A DNA stretch of 10,440 nucleotides from Zoogloeaceae bacterium (GTDB lineage: Bacteria > Pseudomonadota > Gammaproteobacteria > Burkholderiales > Rhodocyclaceae): positions 1 to 10,440 of the forward strand of contig SSSX01000574.1 in the NCBI GenBank assembly GCA_015657735.1, in the 5' to 3' direction. Positions 1 through 6,171 of this stretch are shown here, piece after piece (position 1 is the first letter of the stretch; every line of letters begins with the position of its first letter). A model generated the notes under the pieces. The model did no database searches. It saw only the letters and a list, made by a program, of their open reading frames with translations, and was not told the origin of the DNA. The position numbers were made by a program, and so were the translations under genes.

Positions 1-1316
1 AGAAAGCCGGGCAGCATCGACAGCTCGGCCAGCGGCAGGCGTTCGATGCGGGTCAGGTTCGACATGCGGTAGATGAAGAACAGCGCCGACAGCACCATGC
101 CCAGCTCGACCGCCAGGGTCAGGTCGAAGAAGACGGTGACCAGGAAGGTGGTCAGCAAGGTGGTGCGGTAGGTCAGCGCGAAGCGCCGCAGGCCGCGGAA
201 TTCGTGCCATTCGCCCATGTTGATGGCCACCACGACGACAATCGCCGACAGGGTGGCGAGGGGAATGTGCATCGCGAAGGGGGCGAGGACCAGCACGACG
301 GCGAGCAGCACGAGCGAGTGGACCATGCCGGCCACCGGCGAGCGGCCGCCGGTGCGCACGTTGGTGGCGGTGCGGGCGATCGCGCCGGTGGCGGCGAATC
401 CGCCGAACAGCGGGGCGACGAGGTTGGCGATGCCCTGGGCGACGAGCTCCTGGTTGGGGTCGTGGCGATCGTCGATGGCGGTATCGGCGACCCGGGCCGA
501 CAGCAGCGATTCGATGGCGCCGAGGAGGGCGATGGTCAGCGCCGGCGAGATCAGCTTGCCGAGCGCGGCCAGTGAAAACTCGGGCAGCGCGAACGGCGGC
601 AGTTCCTGCGGGATGCCGTTGAAGCGGCTGCCGATGGTTTCCACCGGCAGCTGCAGGATCGCGTTGGCGACGGTGGCGAGGACCAGCACGGCGAGCGGGC
701 CGGGCAGCCGTCCGACGGACGGGAAGCGGCGGGCGACGCGGTTCCACGACAGCAGCACGACGACCGACGCCACCGACAGCGCGACGGTGGGCACATCGAG
801 GGTGTCGAGATGGGTGACGAGGGCGTGCACCTTGCCGAAGAACTCGCCGGGCAGGTGGTCGATCCGCAGGCCGAGGAAATCCTTGATCTGGGCCAGGAAG
901 ATCACCACTGCGATGCCGTTGGTGAAGCCGATGACGACTGTTTTGGGGATGAAGCGGATCAGGTTGCCGAGGCGGAAGGCACCCATCGCGACGAGCATCG
1001 CGCCGGCCAGCATCGTCGCGACGAGGAGGTTCTGCACGCCGTATTCGACGACGATGCCGTAGATGATGGGGATGAAGGCGCCGGTCGGGCCGCCGATCTG
1101 CACCCGCGAGCCGCCGAGGGCGGCGATCAGGAAGCCGGCGACGATGGCCGTCCAGATGCCGGCGGTGGGCGTCATGCCGGAGGCGATGGCGAAGGCCATG
1201 GCCAGCGGCAGGGCGAGCACGCCGACCGTCAGGCCGGCGGAAAGATCATGGGCGAACTGCCCCTTGCCGTAGCCCGGCAGGGTGTCGAGGAGCTTGGGAT
1301 GGAAGGAAATCTTCAT
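1..1316 (-). CDS. SulP-family inorganic anion (sulfate/bicarbonate) permease, C-terminus outside window
   Basis: This is the N-terminal 438 residues of an integral inner-membrane transporter; the gene has no stop before the left edge. It begins MKISFHPKLLDTLPGYGKGQ and continues through a series of hydrophobic segments rich in Ala, Val, Leu and Gly. SulP hallmarks are visible: RVQIGGPTGAF near residues 71-81, TVVIGFTNGIAV, and in the later core NQELVAQGIANLV followed by PLFGGFAATGAIARTATN. SulP proteins move sulfate, bicarbonate or other anions, usually with Na+ or H+ coupling; the substrate cannot be told from this sequence. Most bacterial members end in a cytoplasmic STAS domain, which would lie to the left of position 1. 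The ATG at 1316 is preceded by GGAGG four bases upstream, a strong ribosome binding site, and that site is part of a predicted hairpin (see 1321-1374). It lies downstream of metG and a small membrane protein on the same strand but may have its own promoter. The family is near certain; the exact substrate is unknown. Confidence 0.93.
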   Translation of the reverse strand, partial: MKISFHPKLLDTLPGYGKGQFAHDLSAGLTVGVLALPLAMAFAIASGMTPTAGIWTAIVAGFLIAALGGSRVQIGGPTGAFIPIIYGIVVEYGVQNLLVATMLAGAMLVAMGAFRLGNLIRFIPKTVVIGFTNGIAVVIFLAQIKDFLGLRIDHLPGEFFGKVHALVTHLDTLDVPTVALSVASVVVLLSWNRVARRFPSVGRLPGPLAVLVLATVANAILQLPVETIGSRFNGIPQELPPFALPEFSLAALGKLISPALTIALLGAIESLLSARVADTAIDDRHDPNQELVAQGIANLVAPLFGGFAATGAIARTATNVRTGGRSPVAGMVHSLVLLAVVLVLAPFAMHIPLATLSAIVVVVAINMGEWHEFRGLRRFALTYRTTLLTTFLVTVFFDLTLAVELGMVLSALFFIYRMSNLTRIERLPLAELSMLPGF

Positions 1317-1320
1317 GGAG

Positions 1321-1374
1321 CCTCCGCAATTGAGGGGATAACGGTGTGGCGCCGGCAGGCGCGGTTTGCGGAGG
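1321..1374 (-). promoter_or_regulatory. Leader hairpin that pairs the SulP Shine-Dalgarno sequence
   Basis: In the transcript of the SulP gene, CCTCCGCAA (plus-strand 1366-1374 read in reverse complement) can pair perfectly over 9 bp with TTGCGGAGG (1321-1329), which contains the GGAGG ribosome binding site. The 36-base interval holds a second, nested hairpin, GCGCC-TGCC-GGCGC (1349-1362). There is no T-run after the stem, so it does not look like a terminator. The complementarity is read directly from the sequence. Translational control by hiding the ribosome binding site is inference. Confidence 0.45.
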
Positions 1375-1446
1375 GGTTGAGCCGGGCCCGGTGCGCTGCT
1401 GGACGATCCATCGTTTACACGCGGTGAGCGGCATCGGCGGGCGCTT

Positions 1447-1728
1447 TCAGTGGAAGCGGGCGTCGTTGGCCGCCTGGCTCTGGCGCGAGCTGGCGTGCAT
1501 GACTTCGACCATCATCTTGATGGCGGCGACGAACAGCAGCGCGCCGCCGCCGACGACGCACGACCAGGCATGCACGGCGTTGGCCGGAAAGCCGGGCAGG
1601 ATCGAGGCGCGGCCCTCGATCAGCCAGGCGGCGCCGACGGCGAGGATCAGCACGCCGACGATGTCGAGCAGCGCCCAGCCCCAGAAGGCCGGGGTCAGGC
1701 GCGGGAGCGGTGAACGGTTGTCTGGCAT
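1447..1728 (-). CDS. Small two-pass membrane protein, unknown function
   Basis: A 93-residue protein of no family I recognise. The N-terminal 12 residues are polar and proline/arginine-containing. A first hydrophobic segment spans about residues 15-37 (FWGWALLDIVGVLILAVGAA), then a short loop with E39-R40, then a second hydrophobic segment at about 54-76 (WSCVVGGGALLFVAAI), and a polar tail rich in Ser, Gln, Ala and Asn. This suggests two membrane helices with both ends on the same side. There is no Cys pair or metal motif and no signal-peptidase site. It starts 47 bases after the metG stop codon on the same strand with no terminator between, so it is probably co-transcribed with metG. No clear Shine-Dalgarno precedes the ATG, which slightly lowers confidence in the start. 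The membrane-like composition and tight placement argue that it is a real gene. Confidence 0.68.
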   Translation of the reverse strand: MPDNRSPLPRLTPAFWGWALLDIVGVLILAVGAAWLIEGRASILPGFPANAVHAWSCVVGGGALLFVAAIKMMVEVMHASSRQSQAANDARFH

Positions 1729-1775
1729 CGTGCGGGAAGGCTAGGGTTGCAGGCTGACACGCGGCTTACGGGACG

Positions 1776-3941
1776 TCATTTGACGCGCATGCCCGGCTGG
1801 GCGCCGGCGTCGGGCGACAGGATGAACAGGCCCGGGTGGGCGCCGCTGCTGTCGGAGGCGGCCAGCACCATGCCTTCGGAGAGGCCGAACTTCATCTTGC
1901 GCGGCGCCAGGTTGGCGACCATCACGGTGAGGCGGCCGACCAGCGTGGCGGGGTCGTAGGCGCTCTTGATGCCGGCGAAGACCTGGCGCGGTTGCGGCTC
2001 GCCGATGTCGAGCGAGAGACGCAGCAGTTTGGCGGCGCCGTCGACGTGCTCGGCGGCGATGATCTTGGCGACGCGCAGGTCGATCTTGGCGAAGTCGTCG
2101 ATCGAGATGAAGGGCTCGAACTCGTCGGCGCCGGCGGCCTCGGTGGCGGCGCTGTGGGCCTGGTGCTGGGCGTGGCGCTGCTCGGAATGGGCAGCGGCAC
2201 CGTTCTGCGCGGCGGATTTGGCGGGCTGCGCCCCGGCGGCCGGGGCGAGCGAGTCGCGGTTGGCGTCGAGCAGGGCGTCGACCTGCTTGCGTTCGATGCG
2301 GGTCATCAGGTGGCTGTAGGCGTTGATGGCGTGGCCGGCGGGGAGCGGGGCGAGGACGCTGTTCCAGCCGATCGCGTCGATGGCGAGGAAGCCTTCGACC
2401 TGGGCGGCCAGCGCCGGCAGCACCGGCTTGAGCAGGCCGGTGAGGGCCTTGAAGATGTTGATGGCGGTCGAGCACACCACGTGCAGGCGGGCGTCCTGGC
2501 CTTCCTGCTTGGCGAGCTCCCACGGCTTGTTGTCGTTGACATAGCCGTTGGCGAGATCGGCGAACTCCATGATCTTGCGCAGCGCGCGGCTGAAGTCGCG
2601 GGTTTCGTAGGCGGCGGCGATGTCGTCGACGTTCCAGTCGAGGGCCGCGGCCGGGTCGTGGGCGCCGAGCTTGCCGTCGAAGCGCTTGGCGATGAAGCCG
2701 GCGCAGCGGCTGGCGATGTTGACGAACTTGCCGACCAGATCCGAATTGACCTTGGCGATCATGTCGTCGAGGTTGAGATCGACGTCTTCCATCGTGCCGT
2801 TGGACTTGCCGGCGAAGTAGTAGCGCAGCCACTCGGGGTTGAGCTTCTGGTCAAGGTAGCTGCGGGCGGTGATGAAGGTGCCGCGGCTCTTGCTCATCTT
2901 GGCGCCGTCGACGGTGAGGAAGCCATTGACGCACAGCTGGGTCGGCGTGCGGTAGCCGGCGAAGTGCAGCATCGCCGGCCAGAACAGGGCGTGGAAGTAG
3001 AGGATGTCCTTGCCGATGAAGTGGATCAGTTCGGTTTCGGTGGCGGCGGCGGGGCCGGCTTCGGTGAACGCGGCGACGTCGATGTCGGGCCGGCGCGTGG
3101 CAAGGTTGCGGAAGCTGGCGAAGTAGCCGATCGGCGCATCCAGCCAGACATAGAAGTATTTGCCCGGCGCGTCGGGGATTTCGAAGCCGAAGTAGGGCGC
3201 GTCGCGGGAGATGTCCCAGTCCGAGAGCTTGTTCTCGCCAGCGTCGCCGAGCCATTCCTTCATCTTGTTGGCGGCCTCGAGCTGCAGGCGGCGTGCGCCG
3301 TCGGGCGTGGTGCCGCGGGTCCAGTCGCGCAGGAATTCGACGGCCTTCGGGTCGGACAGGCGGAAGAAGTAGTGCTCGGAGGTTTTCAGCACCGGCTTGG
3401 CGCCGGAGACGGCCGAGTAGGGATTCTTGAGTTCGGTCGGAGCGTAGGCGGCGCCGCACGCTTCGCAGTTGTCGCCGTACTGGTCGGCCGCGCCGCACTT
3501 GGGGCATTCGCCCTTGATGAAGCGGTCGGGCAGGAACATCTCCTTGACCGGGTCGTAGAACTGCTCGATGGCGCGGGTGTCGATGAGCCTGGCGCCGTCG
3601 CGCAGGCGGGTGTAGATGTCCTCGGCGTACCCGCGGTTCTCGGGGCTGTGGGTGGAGTGGTAGTTGTCGAAGGCCACGCCGAAATCGCGGAAGTCGCGGC
3701 TGTGTTCGCCGTGCACGCGGTCGATGAGCTGTTCGGGAGTCAGGCCTTCCTTCTCGGCGCGCAGCATCACCGGCGTGCCGTGGGTGTCGTCCGCGCAGAC
3801 GTAATGCACCGTGTTGCCGCGCATGCGCTGGTAACGCACCCAGATGTCGGCCTGGATGTAGCCCACCAGATGGCCGAGGTGGATGTCGCCGTTGGCGTAG
3901 GGCAGGGCGTTGGTGACGAGGATCTTGCGCGGGGAAGTCAT
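1776..3941 (-). CDS. metG: Methionine--tRNA ligase (MetRS) with C-terminal tRNA-binding domain
   Basis: This cytoplasmic class I aminoacyl-tRNA synthetase charges tRNA-Met, initiator and elongator, with methionine at the cost of ATP to AMP. The 721-residue protein has the full family layout. The HIGH-type motif is HLGH at residues 21-24 after NALPYANGDI. A zinc knuckle is formed by C146, C149, C159 and C162 in CPKC...CEAC. The KMSKS loop is at 348-352. An anticodon-binding helical domain follows, to about residue 560. A low-complexity linker rich in Ala, Gln and His spans about 563-606. The C-terminal EMAP-II/Arc1p-like tRNA-binding and dimerisation domain runs from about 612 to 721 (DFAKIDLRVAKI). 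Length and linker fit long proteobacterial MetRS. The ATG at 3941 gives the standard N-terminus MTSPRKILVTNALPYANG; no strong Shine-Dalgarno is visible. It is divergent from apbC and first in a minus-strand group with the small membrane protein and possibly the SulP gene. Confidence 0.98.
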   Translation of the reverse strand: MTSPRKILVTNALPYANGDIHLGHLVGYIQADIWVRYQRMRGNTVHYVCADDTHGTPVMLRAEKEGLTPEQLIDRVHGEHSRDFRDFGVAFDNYHSTHSPENRGYAEDIYTRLRDGARLIDTRAIEQFYDPVKEMFLPDRFIKGECPKCGAADQYGDNCEACGAAYAPTELKNPYSAVSGAKPVLKTSEHYFFRLSDPKAVEFLRDWTRGTTPDGARRLQLEAANKMKEWLGDAGENKLSDWDISRDAPYFGFEIPDAPGKYFYVWLDAPIGYFASFRNLATRRPDIDVAAFTEAGPAAATETELIHFIGKDILYFHALFWPAMLHFAGYRTPTQLCVNGFLTVDGAKMSKSRGTFITARSYLDQKLNPEWLRYYFAGKSNGTMEDVDLNLDDMIAKVNSDLVGKFVNIASRCAGFIAKRFDGKLGAHDPAAALDWNVDDIAAAYETRDFSRALRKIMEFADLANGYVNDNKPWELAKQEGQDARLHVVCSTAINIFKALTGLLKPVLPALAAQVEGFLAIDAIGWNSVLAPLPAGHAINAYSHLMTRIERKQVDALLDANRDSLAPAAGAQPAKSAAQNGAAAHSEQRHAQHQAHSAATEAAGADEFEPFISIDDFAKIDLRVAKIIAAEHVDGAAKLLRLSLDIGEPQPRQVFAGIKSAYDPATLVGRLTVMVANLAPRKMKFGLSEGMVLAASDSSGAHPGLFILSPDAGAQPGMRVK

Positions 3942-3977
3942 GGGCAGGGCCTGGAGCGTGGAGGTTCTGAATCCGGC

Positions 3978-3986
3978 ATTCTAGCA
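3978..3986 (-). promoter_or_regulatory. Putative extended -10 promoter element of metG
   Basis: Read on the minus strand, the sequence is TGC-TAGAAT: a TATAAT-like hexamer (5 of 6) with the TG of an extended -10, 36 bases upstream of the metG start codon. No good -35 hexamer lies 16-18 bases further upstream, which is tolerable for an extended -10 promoter. Position and match are seen; activity is inferred. Confidence 0.45.
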
Positions 3987-4030
3987 AAGCGATTCGGCCA
4001 TCGCGGAGCGGCCGGGTTTTCGGTAAACTG

Positions 4031-4053
4031 GAGTAAATTACTCAGGTTTGACA
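4031..4053 (+). promoter_or_regulatory. Palindrome plus consensus -35 box upstream of apbC
   Basis: GAGTAA-A-TTACTC at 4031-4043 is a perfect 6-bp inverted repeat around one central base, in an AT-rich patch that stands out in this GC-rich window. Four bases later comes TTGACA (4048-4053), an exact sigma-70 -35 hexamer on the plus strand. The matching -10 would fall at about 4071-4077 (ATGTTT/TGTTTT), a poor match. If this promoter is used, transcription starts near 4083-4085, just ahead of the apbC start at 4110. The palindrome could be an operator next to the -35 box; no regulator can be named. Confidence 0.35.
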
Positions 4054-4109
4054 CTCTCCGGTTTCACCTCATGTTTTCCTTTTTTCGCCGCACGCCGGCC
4101 CCCGACACC

Positions 4110-5201
4110 ATGAGCCTCACCGAACAAAGCGTCCTCGACAGCCTCCGGCAGTTTGCCGACCCCAACACCGGCAAGGATTACGTCTCGTCCCGCGCGCTGA
4201 AAAACCTGCGCATCAGCGGCGCCGACGTGTCCTTCGACATCGAGCTGGGCTACCCGGCGCGGACGCAGGTCGACGCGATCCGCCAGGCCGTGATCGCCCA
4301 GGTCAGGGCCGTGCCGGGCGTCGGCAACGTGAGCGCCAACGTGTTCACCAGGATCGTCGCCCACGCGGTGCAGCAGGGCGTCAAACTGCTGCCGGGGGTC
4401 AAGAACATCATCGCCGTGGCGTCCGGCAAGGGCGGCGTCGGCAAGAGCACGACGGCGGTCAATCTGGCGCTGGCGCTGGCTGCCGAGGGCGCCTCGGTGG
4501 GCATCCTCGACGCCGACATCTACGGTCCGTCGCAGCCCCAGATGCTCGGCATCGGCGGCGAGCGGCCCGAGTCGCACGACGGCAAGACCATGGAGCCGCT
4601 GCTGGCCCACGGCCTGCAGGTGATGTCGATCGGCTTCCTCGTCGACGTCGAAACGCCGATGGTGTGGCGCGGCCCGATGGCCACCCAGGCCCTCAACCAG
4701 CTGCTGAAGGAAACCAACTGGCAGGAGCTGGACTACCTGATCATCGACATGCCGCCGGGGACCGGCGACATCCAGCTGACGCTGTCGCAGACGGTGCCGG
4801 TGACCGGTGCGGTGATCGTCACCACGCCGCAGGACATCGCCCTGCTCGATGCCCGCAAGGGCCTCAAGATGTTCGAGAAGGTCGGCGTGCCGATCATCGG
4901 CATCGTCGAGAACATGAGCATCCACATCTGCTCCAAGTGCGGCCACGAGGAGCACATCTTCGGCACCGGCGGTGGCGAGGCGATGTGCAAGGACTACGGC
5001 GTGCCCTTCCTCGGCGCGCTGCCGCTCGACATCCAGATCCGCCAGGAAGTGGACCGCGGCGTGCCGACCGTGGTCGCCGACCCGGACGGCCGTGTCGCCG
5101 AGATCTACAAGGGCATCGCCCGCCGCGTGGCGATCACGGTGGCCGAGCGCGCCAAGGACATGAGCCACAAGTTTCCCAACATCGTGGTGCAGAACACGTG
5201 A
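4110..5201 (+). CDS. apbC: Mrp/ApbC Fe-S cluster carrier ATPase
   Basis: A cytoplasmic P-loop ATPase of the Mrp/NBP35 family that binds an iron-sulfur cluster and delivers it to target apoproteins. The 363 residues comprise an N-terminal MIP18/DUF59 domain (about 4-80, with DPNTGKD at 18-23 and SSRALKNLRI), then the nucleotide-binding domain. This has a deviant Walker A, GKGGVGKST, at about 106-114, an ADIYGPSQP switch region at 135-143, and IIDMPPGTGD at 211-220. The bridging CxxC pair C274/C277 (ICSKCG) holds the cluster at the dimer interface. I chose the ATG at 4110 (MSLTEQSVLD) because it gives the usual family N-terminus and length. An in-frame ATG at 4071 would add 13 residues beginning MFSFFRR; neither start has a strong Shine-Dalgarno, so the extension cannot be excluded. 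The frame stays open far upstream opposite metG, but that part is not coding. Its stop overlaps the next gene by 4 bases. Confidence 0.95.
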   Translation: MSLTEQSVLDSLRQFADPNTGKDYVSSRALKNLRISGADVSFDIELGYPARTQVDAIRQAVIAQVRAVPGVGNVSANVFTRIVAHAVQQGVKLLPGVKNIIAVASGKGGVGKSTTAVNLALALAAEGASVGILDADIYGPSQPQMLGIGGERPESHDGKTMEPLLAHGLQVMSIGFLVDVETPMVWRGPMATQALNQLLKETNWQELDYLIIDMPPGTGDIQLTLSQTVPVTGAVIVTTPQDIALLDARKGLKMFEKVGVPIIGIVENMSIHICSKCGHEEHIFGTGGGEAMCKDYGVPFLGALPLDIQIRQEVDRGVPTVVADPDGRVAEIYKGIARRVAITVAERAKDMSHKFPNIVVQNT

Positions 5202-5419
5202 GCCGGCTGGGTCGCTGCCTCGCGGCCGGGCTGCTGGCCGGGGCGAGCCTGGGCCTGTCGGGCTGCGTCGTCGGAACCGTGGTCGGCGCCGCGGTGGATG
5301 TGGGCGTCGAGGTCGTCAAGGTGCCGTTCAAGGTCGGCAAGGGGATTTACGACGTGATGAAGGACGACGCGCCGGACAAGACCAAAGCCGCCGACGCCGG
5401 CGCCAAGCCGAAGGAATGA
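5198..5419 (+). CDS. Small predicted lipoprotein, GTG start overlapping apbC stop
   Basis: A 73-residue product starting at a GTG that shares GTGA with the apbC stop codon, an arrangement typical of translational coupling. The N-terminus is a compact lipoprotein signal: positive residues (SRLGRC), a hydrophobic stretch (LAAGLLAGASLGL) and a lipobox LSGC with the acylated Cys at residue 23. The predicted mature part is about 51 residues: a Gly/Val-rich segment (VVGTVVGAAVDVGVEVV), an amphipathic stretch KVPFKVGKGIYDVM, and a lysine/alanine/aspartate-rich tail. The residue after the Cys is Val, which does not resemble the Asp inner-membrane retention signal, so outer-membrane anchoring is likely. 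I do not recognise the family and infer no function. It is easily missed because it has no upstream ATG of its own; a longer reading of the same frame from an ATG at 4664 lies inside apbC and is not real. Co-transcription with apbC is likely. Confidence 0.78.
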   Translation: MSRLGRCLAAGLLAGASLGLSGCVVGTVVGAAVDVGVEVVKVPFKVGKGIYDVMKDDAPDKTKAADAGAKPKE

Positions 5420-5447
5420 GGCCGGCCCGGCGCACCGCGTGCCGGCC
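5420..5447 (+). repeat. GC-rich inverted repeat between lipoprotein gene and dcd
   Basis: GGCCGGC at 5420-5426 and GCCGGCC at 5441-5447 form a perfect 7-bp stem with a 14-base loop immediately after the lipoprotein stop codon. No T-run follows within a few bases, so it is at best a weak or Rho-assisted terminator; it may simply be a 3'-end stabilising hairpin. Confidence 0.4.
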
Positions 5448-5453
5448 ACGTTG

Positions 5454-5478
5454 TAGAATGCGAGCTTTTGTGCAGAGG
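5454..5478 (+). promoter_or_regulatory. Putative dcd -10 box and ribosome binding site
   Basis: TAGAAT at 5454-5459 matches the sigma-70 -10 in 5 of 6 positions and lies about 27 bases before the dcd start codon. No convincing -35 is present at the right distance. A modest Shine-Dalgarno, AGAGG at 5474-5478, sits 8 bases before the GTG and supports that start. This suggests dcd can be transcribed independently of apbC, but read-through is equally possible. Confidence 0.35.
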
Positions 5479-5486
5479 CGGCCAGC

Positions 5487-6056
5487 GTGAGCATCAAGTC
5501 GGACAAGTGGATTCGCCGCATGGCGGAAGGCGATGCGAAGATGATCGAACCCTTTGCCCCCGAGCTGGTGCGCCAGAACGACGGCGGCAAGATCGTTTCC
5601 TACGGCACCTCGAGCTACGGCTACGACGTGCGCGTGGCCAACGAGTTCAAGATCTTCACCAACATCAATTCGACCATCGTCGATCCGAAGAACTTCGACG
5701 AGCGCAACTTCGTCGACTTTACCGGCGACGTGTGCATCATTCCGCCGAACTCCTTCGCGCTGGCCCGCACCGTCGAATATTTCCGCATCCCGCGCAGCGT
5801 GCTGACGGTCTGCCTGGGCAAATCCACCTACGCGCGCTGCGGCATCATCGTCAATGTGACGCCGCTCGAGCCGGAGTGGGAAGGCCACGTGACGCTGGAG
5901 TTCTCCAACACCACGCCGCTGCCGGCCAAGATTTACGCCAACGAAGGCGTCGCCCAGATGCTGTTCTTCGAGTCCGACGAAACCTGCGCCACGTCGTACA
6001 AGGACCGGGGCGGCAAATATCTGGGTCAGACCGGCGTCACGCTGCCGAAAATCTGA
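5487..6056 (+). CDS. dcd: dCTP deaminase
   Basis: A cytoplasmic enzyme that deaminates dCTP to dUTP; dUTPase and thymidylate synthase then lead to dTMP. The 189-residue protein has the trimeric dUTPase/Dcd fold. Visible motifs are the N-terminal MSIKSDKWIRRMA, YGTSSYGYDVRV at 39-50, GKSTYARCG at 111-119 (S113 and R117 correspond to the conserved Ser and Arg), NVTPLEPEWEG at 123-133, and the catalytic Glu in LEF at residue 138. The GYDVR box and C-terminal GKYLGQTGV match the family. The start is GTG at 5487, chosen because it gives the canonical N-terminus and has AGAGG upstream; the next in-frame ATG (5520) would remove conserved residues. Whether the enzyme is purely a deaminase or also hydrolyses dUTP cannot be read here. 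It sits between the apbC/lipoprotein pair and the decarboxylase and is followed by a terminator-like hairpin. Confidence 0.97.
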   Translation: MSIKSDKWIRRMAEGDAKMIEPFAPELVRQNDGGKIVSYGTSSYGYDVRVANEFKIFTNINSTIVDPKNFDERNFVDFTGDVCIIPPNSFALARTVEYFRIPRSVLTVCLGKSTYARCGIIVNVTPLEPEWEGHVTLEFSNTTPLPAKIYANEGVAQMLFFESDETCATSYKDRGGKYLGQTGVTLPKI

Positions 6057-6084
6057 AATACTTGCACGTTAGAGTGTGAACATC

Positions 6085-6127
6085 GGGCGGATTCCGCGCT
6101 GGCGCGCGAGTCCGCCCAAAGCTTTTT
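6085..6127 (+). terminator. Terminator-like hairpin after dcd
   Basis: GGGCGGA (6085-6091) pairs with TCCGCCC (6111-6117) over 7 bp, and the interior contains a further CGCGC/GCGCG stem, giving a strong two-part hairpin. A run of five T at 6123-6127 follows after AAAGC, a few bases further from the stem than in textbook terminators. It lies about 30 bases after the dcd stop codon. It most likely ends dcd transcription, but it could also be an attenuator in the leader of the downstream decarboxylase. Confidence 0.6.
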
Positions 6128-6135
6128 GTTGACCT

Positions 6136-6165
6136 GCCCGCGTCGCGACGACGGGCATCGAGGAG
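6136..6165 (+). promoter_or_regulatory. Second leader hairpin and strong ribosome binding site of the decarboxylase
   Basis: GCCCG (6136-6140) and CGGGC (6152-6156) flank CGTCGCGACG, itself a 10-base palindrome, giving a stem interrupted by one bulged A. Four bases later AGGAG (6161-6165) lies 6 bases before the ATG at 6172, a strong Shine-Dalgarno that fixes the start. No clear sigma-70 -10/-35 pair is visible in 6057-6171. Confidence 0.4.
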
Positions 6166-6171
6166 TCGAGC

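Noticed and set aside
1384..1393. Palindrome CCGGGCCCGG upstream of the SulP gene
   Set aside because: Short GC-only palindromes are expected often in this composition, and nothing next to it suggests an operator or terminator.
204..1427. Several plus-strand frames at the left end
   Set aside because: They mirror the SulP permease gene on the minus strand, which has a family-typical sequence throughout.
1246..1434. 62-residue minus-strand frame covering the SulP start
   Set aside because: It is out of frame with the permease, overlaps it heavily and has no family features or ribosome binding site.
39..2305. A 17-base identical string at 39-55 and 2289-2305
   Set aside because: Both copies encode the short peptide TRIER in unrelated proteins (SulP and MetRS) with the preferred codons; a chance match, not a repeat element.
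1741..2832. 363-residue minus-strand frame inside metG
   Set aside because: An Arg/Pro/Gln-rich frameshifted shadow of MetRS.
1836..4070. Upstream part of a 1121-residue plus-strand frame running into apbC
   Set aside because: This part lies opposite metG and has no protein-like domains; only the section from 4110 (or 4071) is Mrp/ApbC.
4038..5168. 376-residue minus-strand frame opposite apbC
   Set aside because: A His/Asp/Val/Arg-rich shadow of the apbC gene without domain features.
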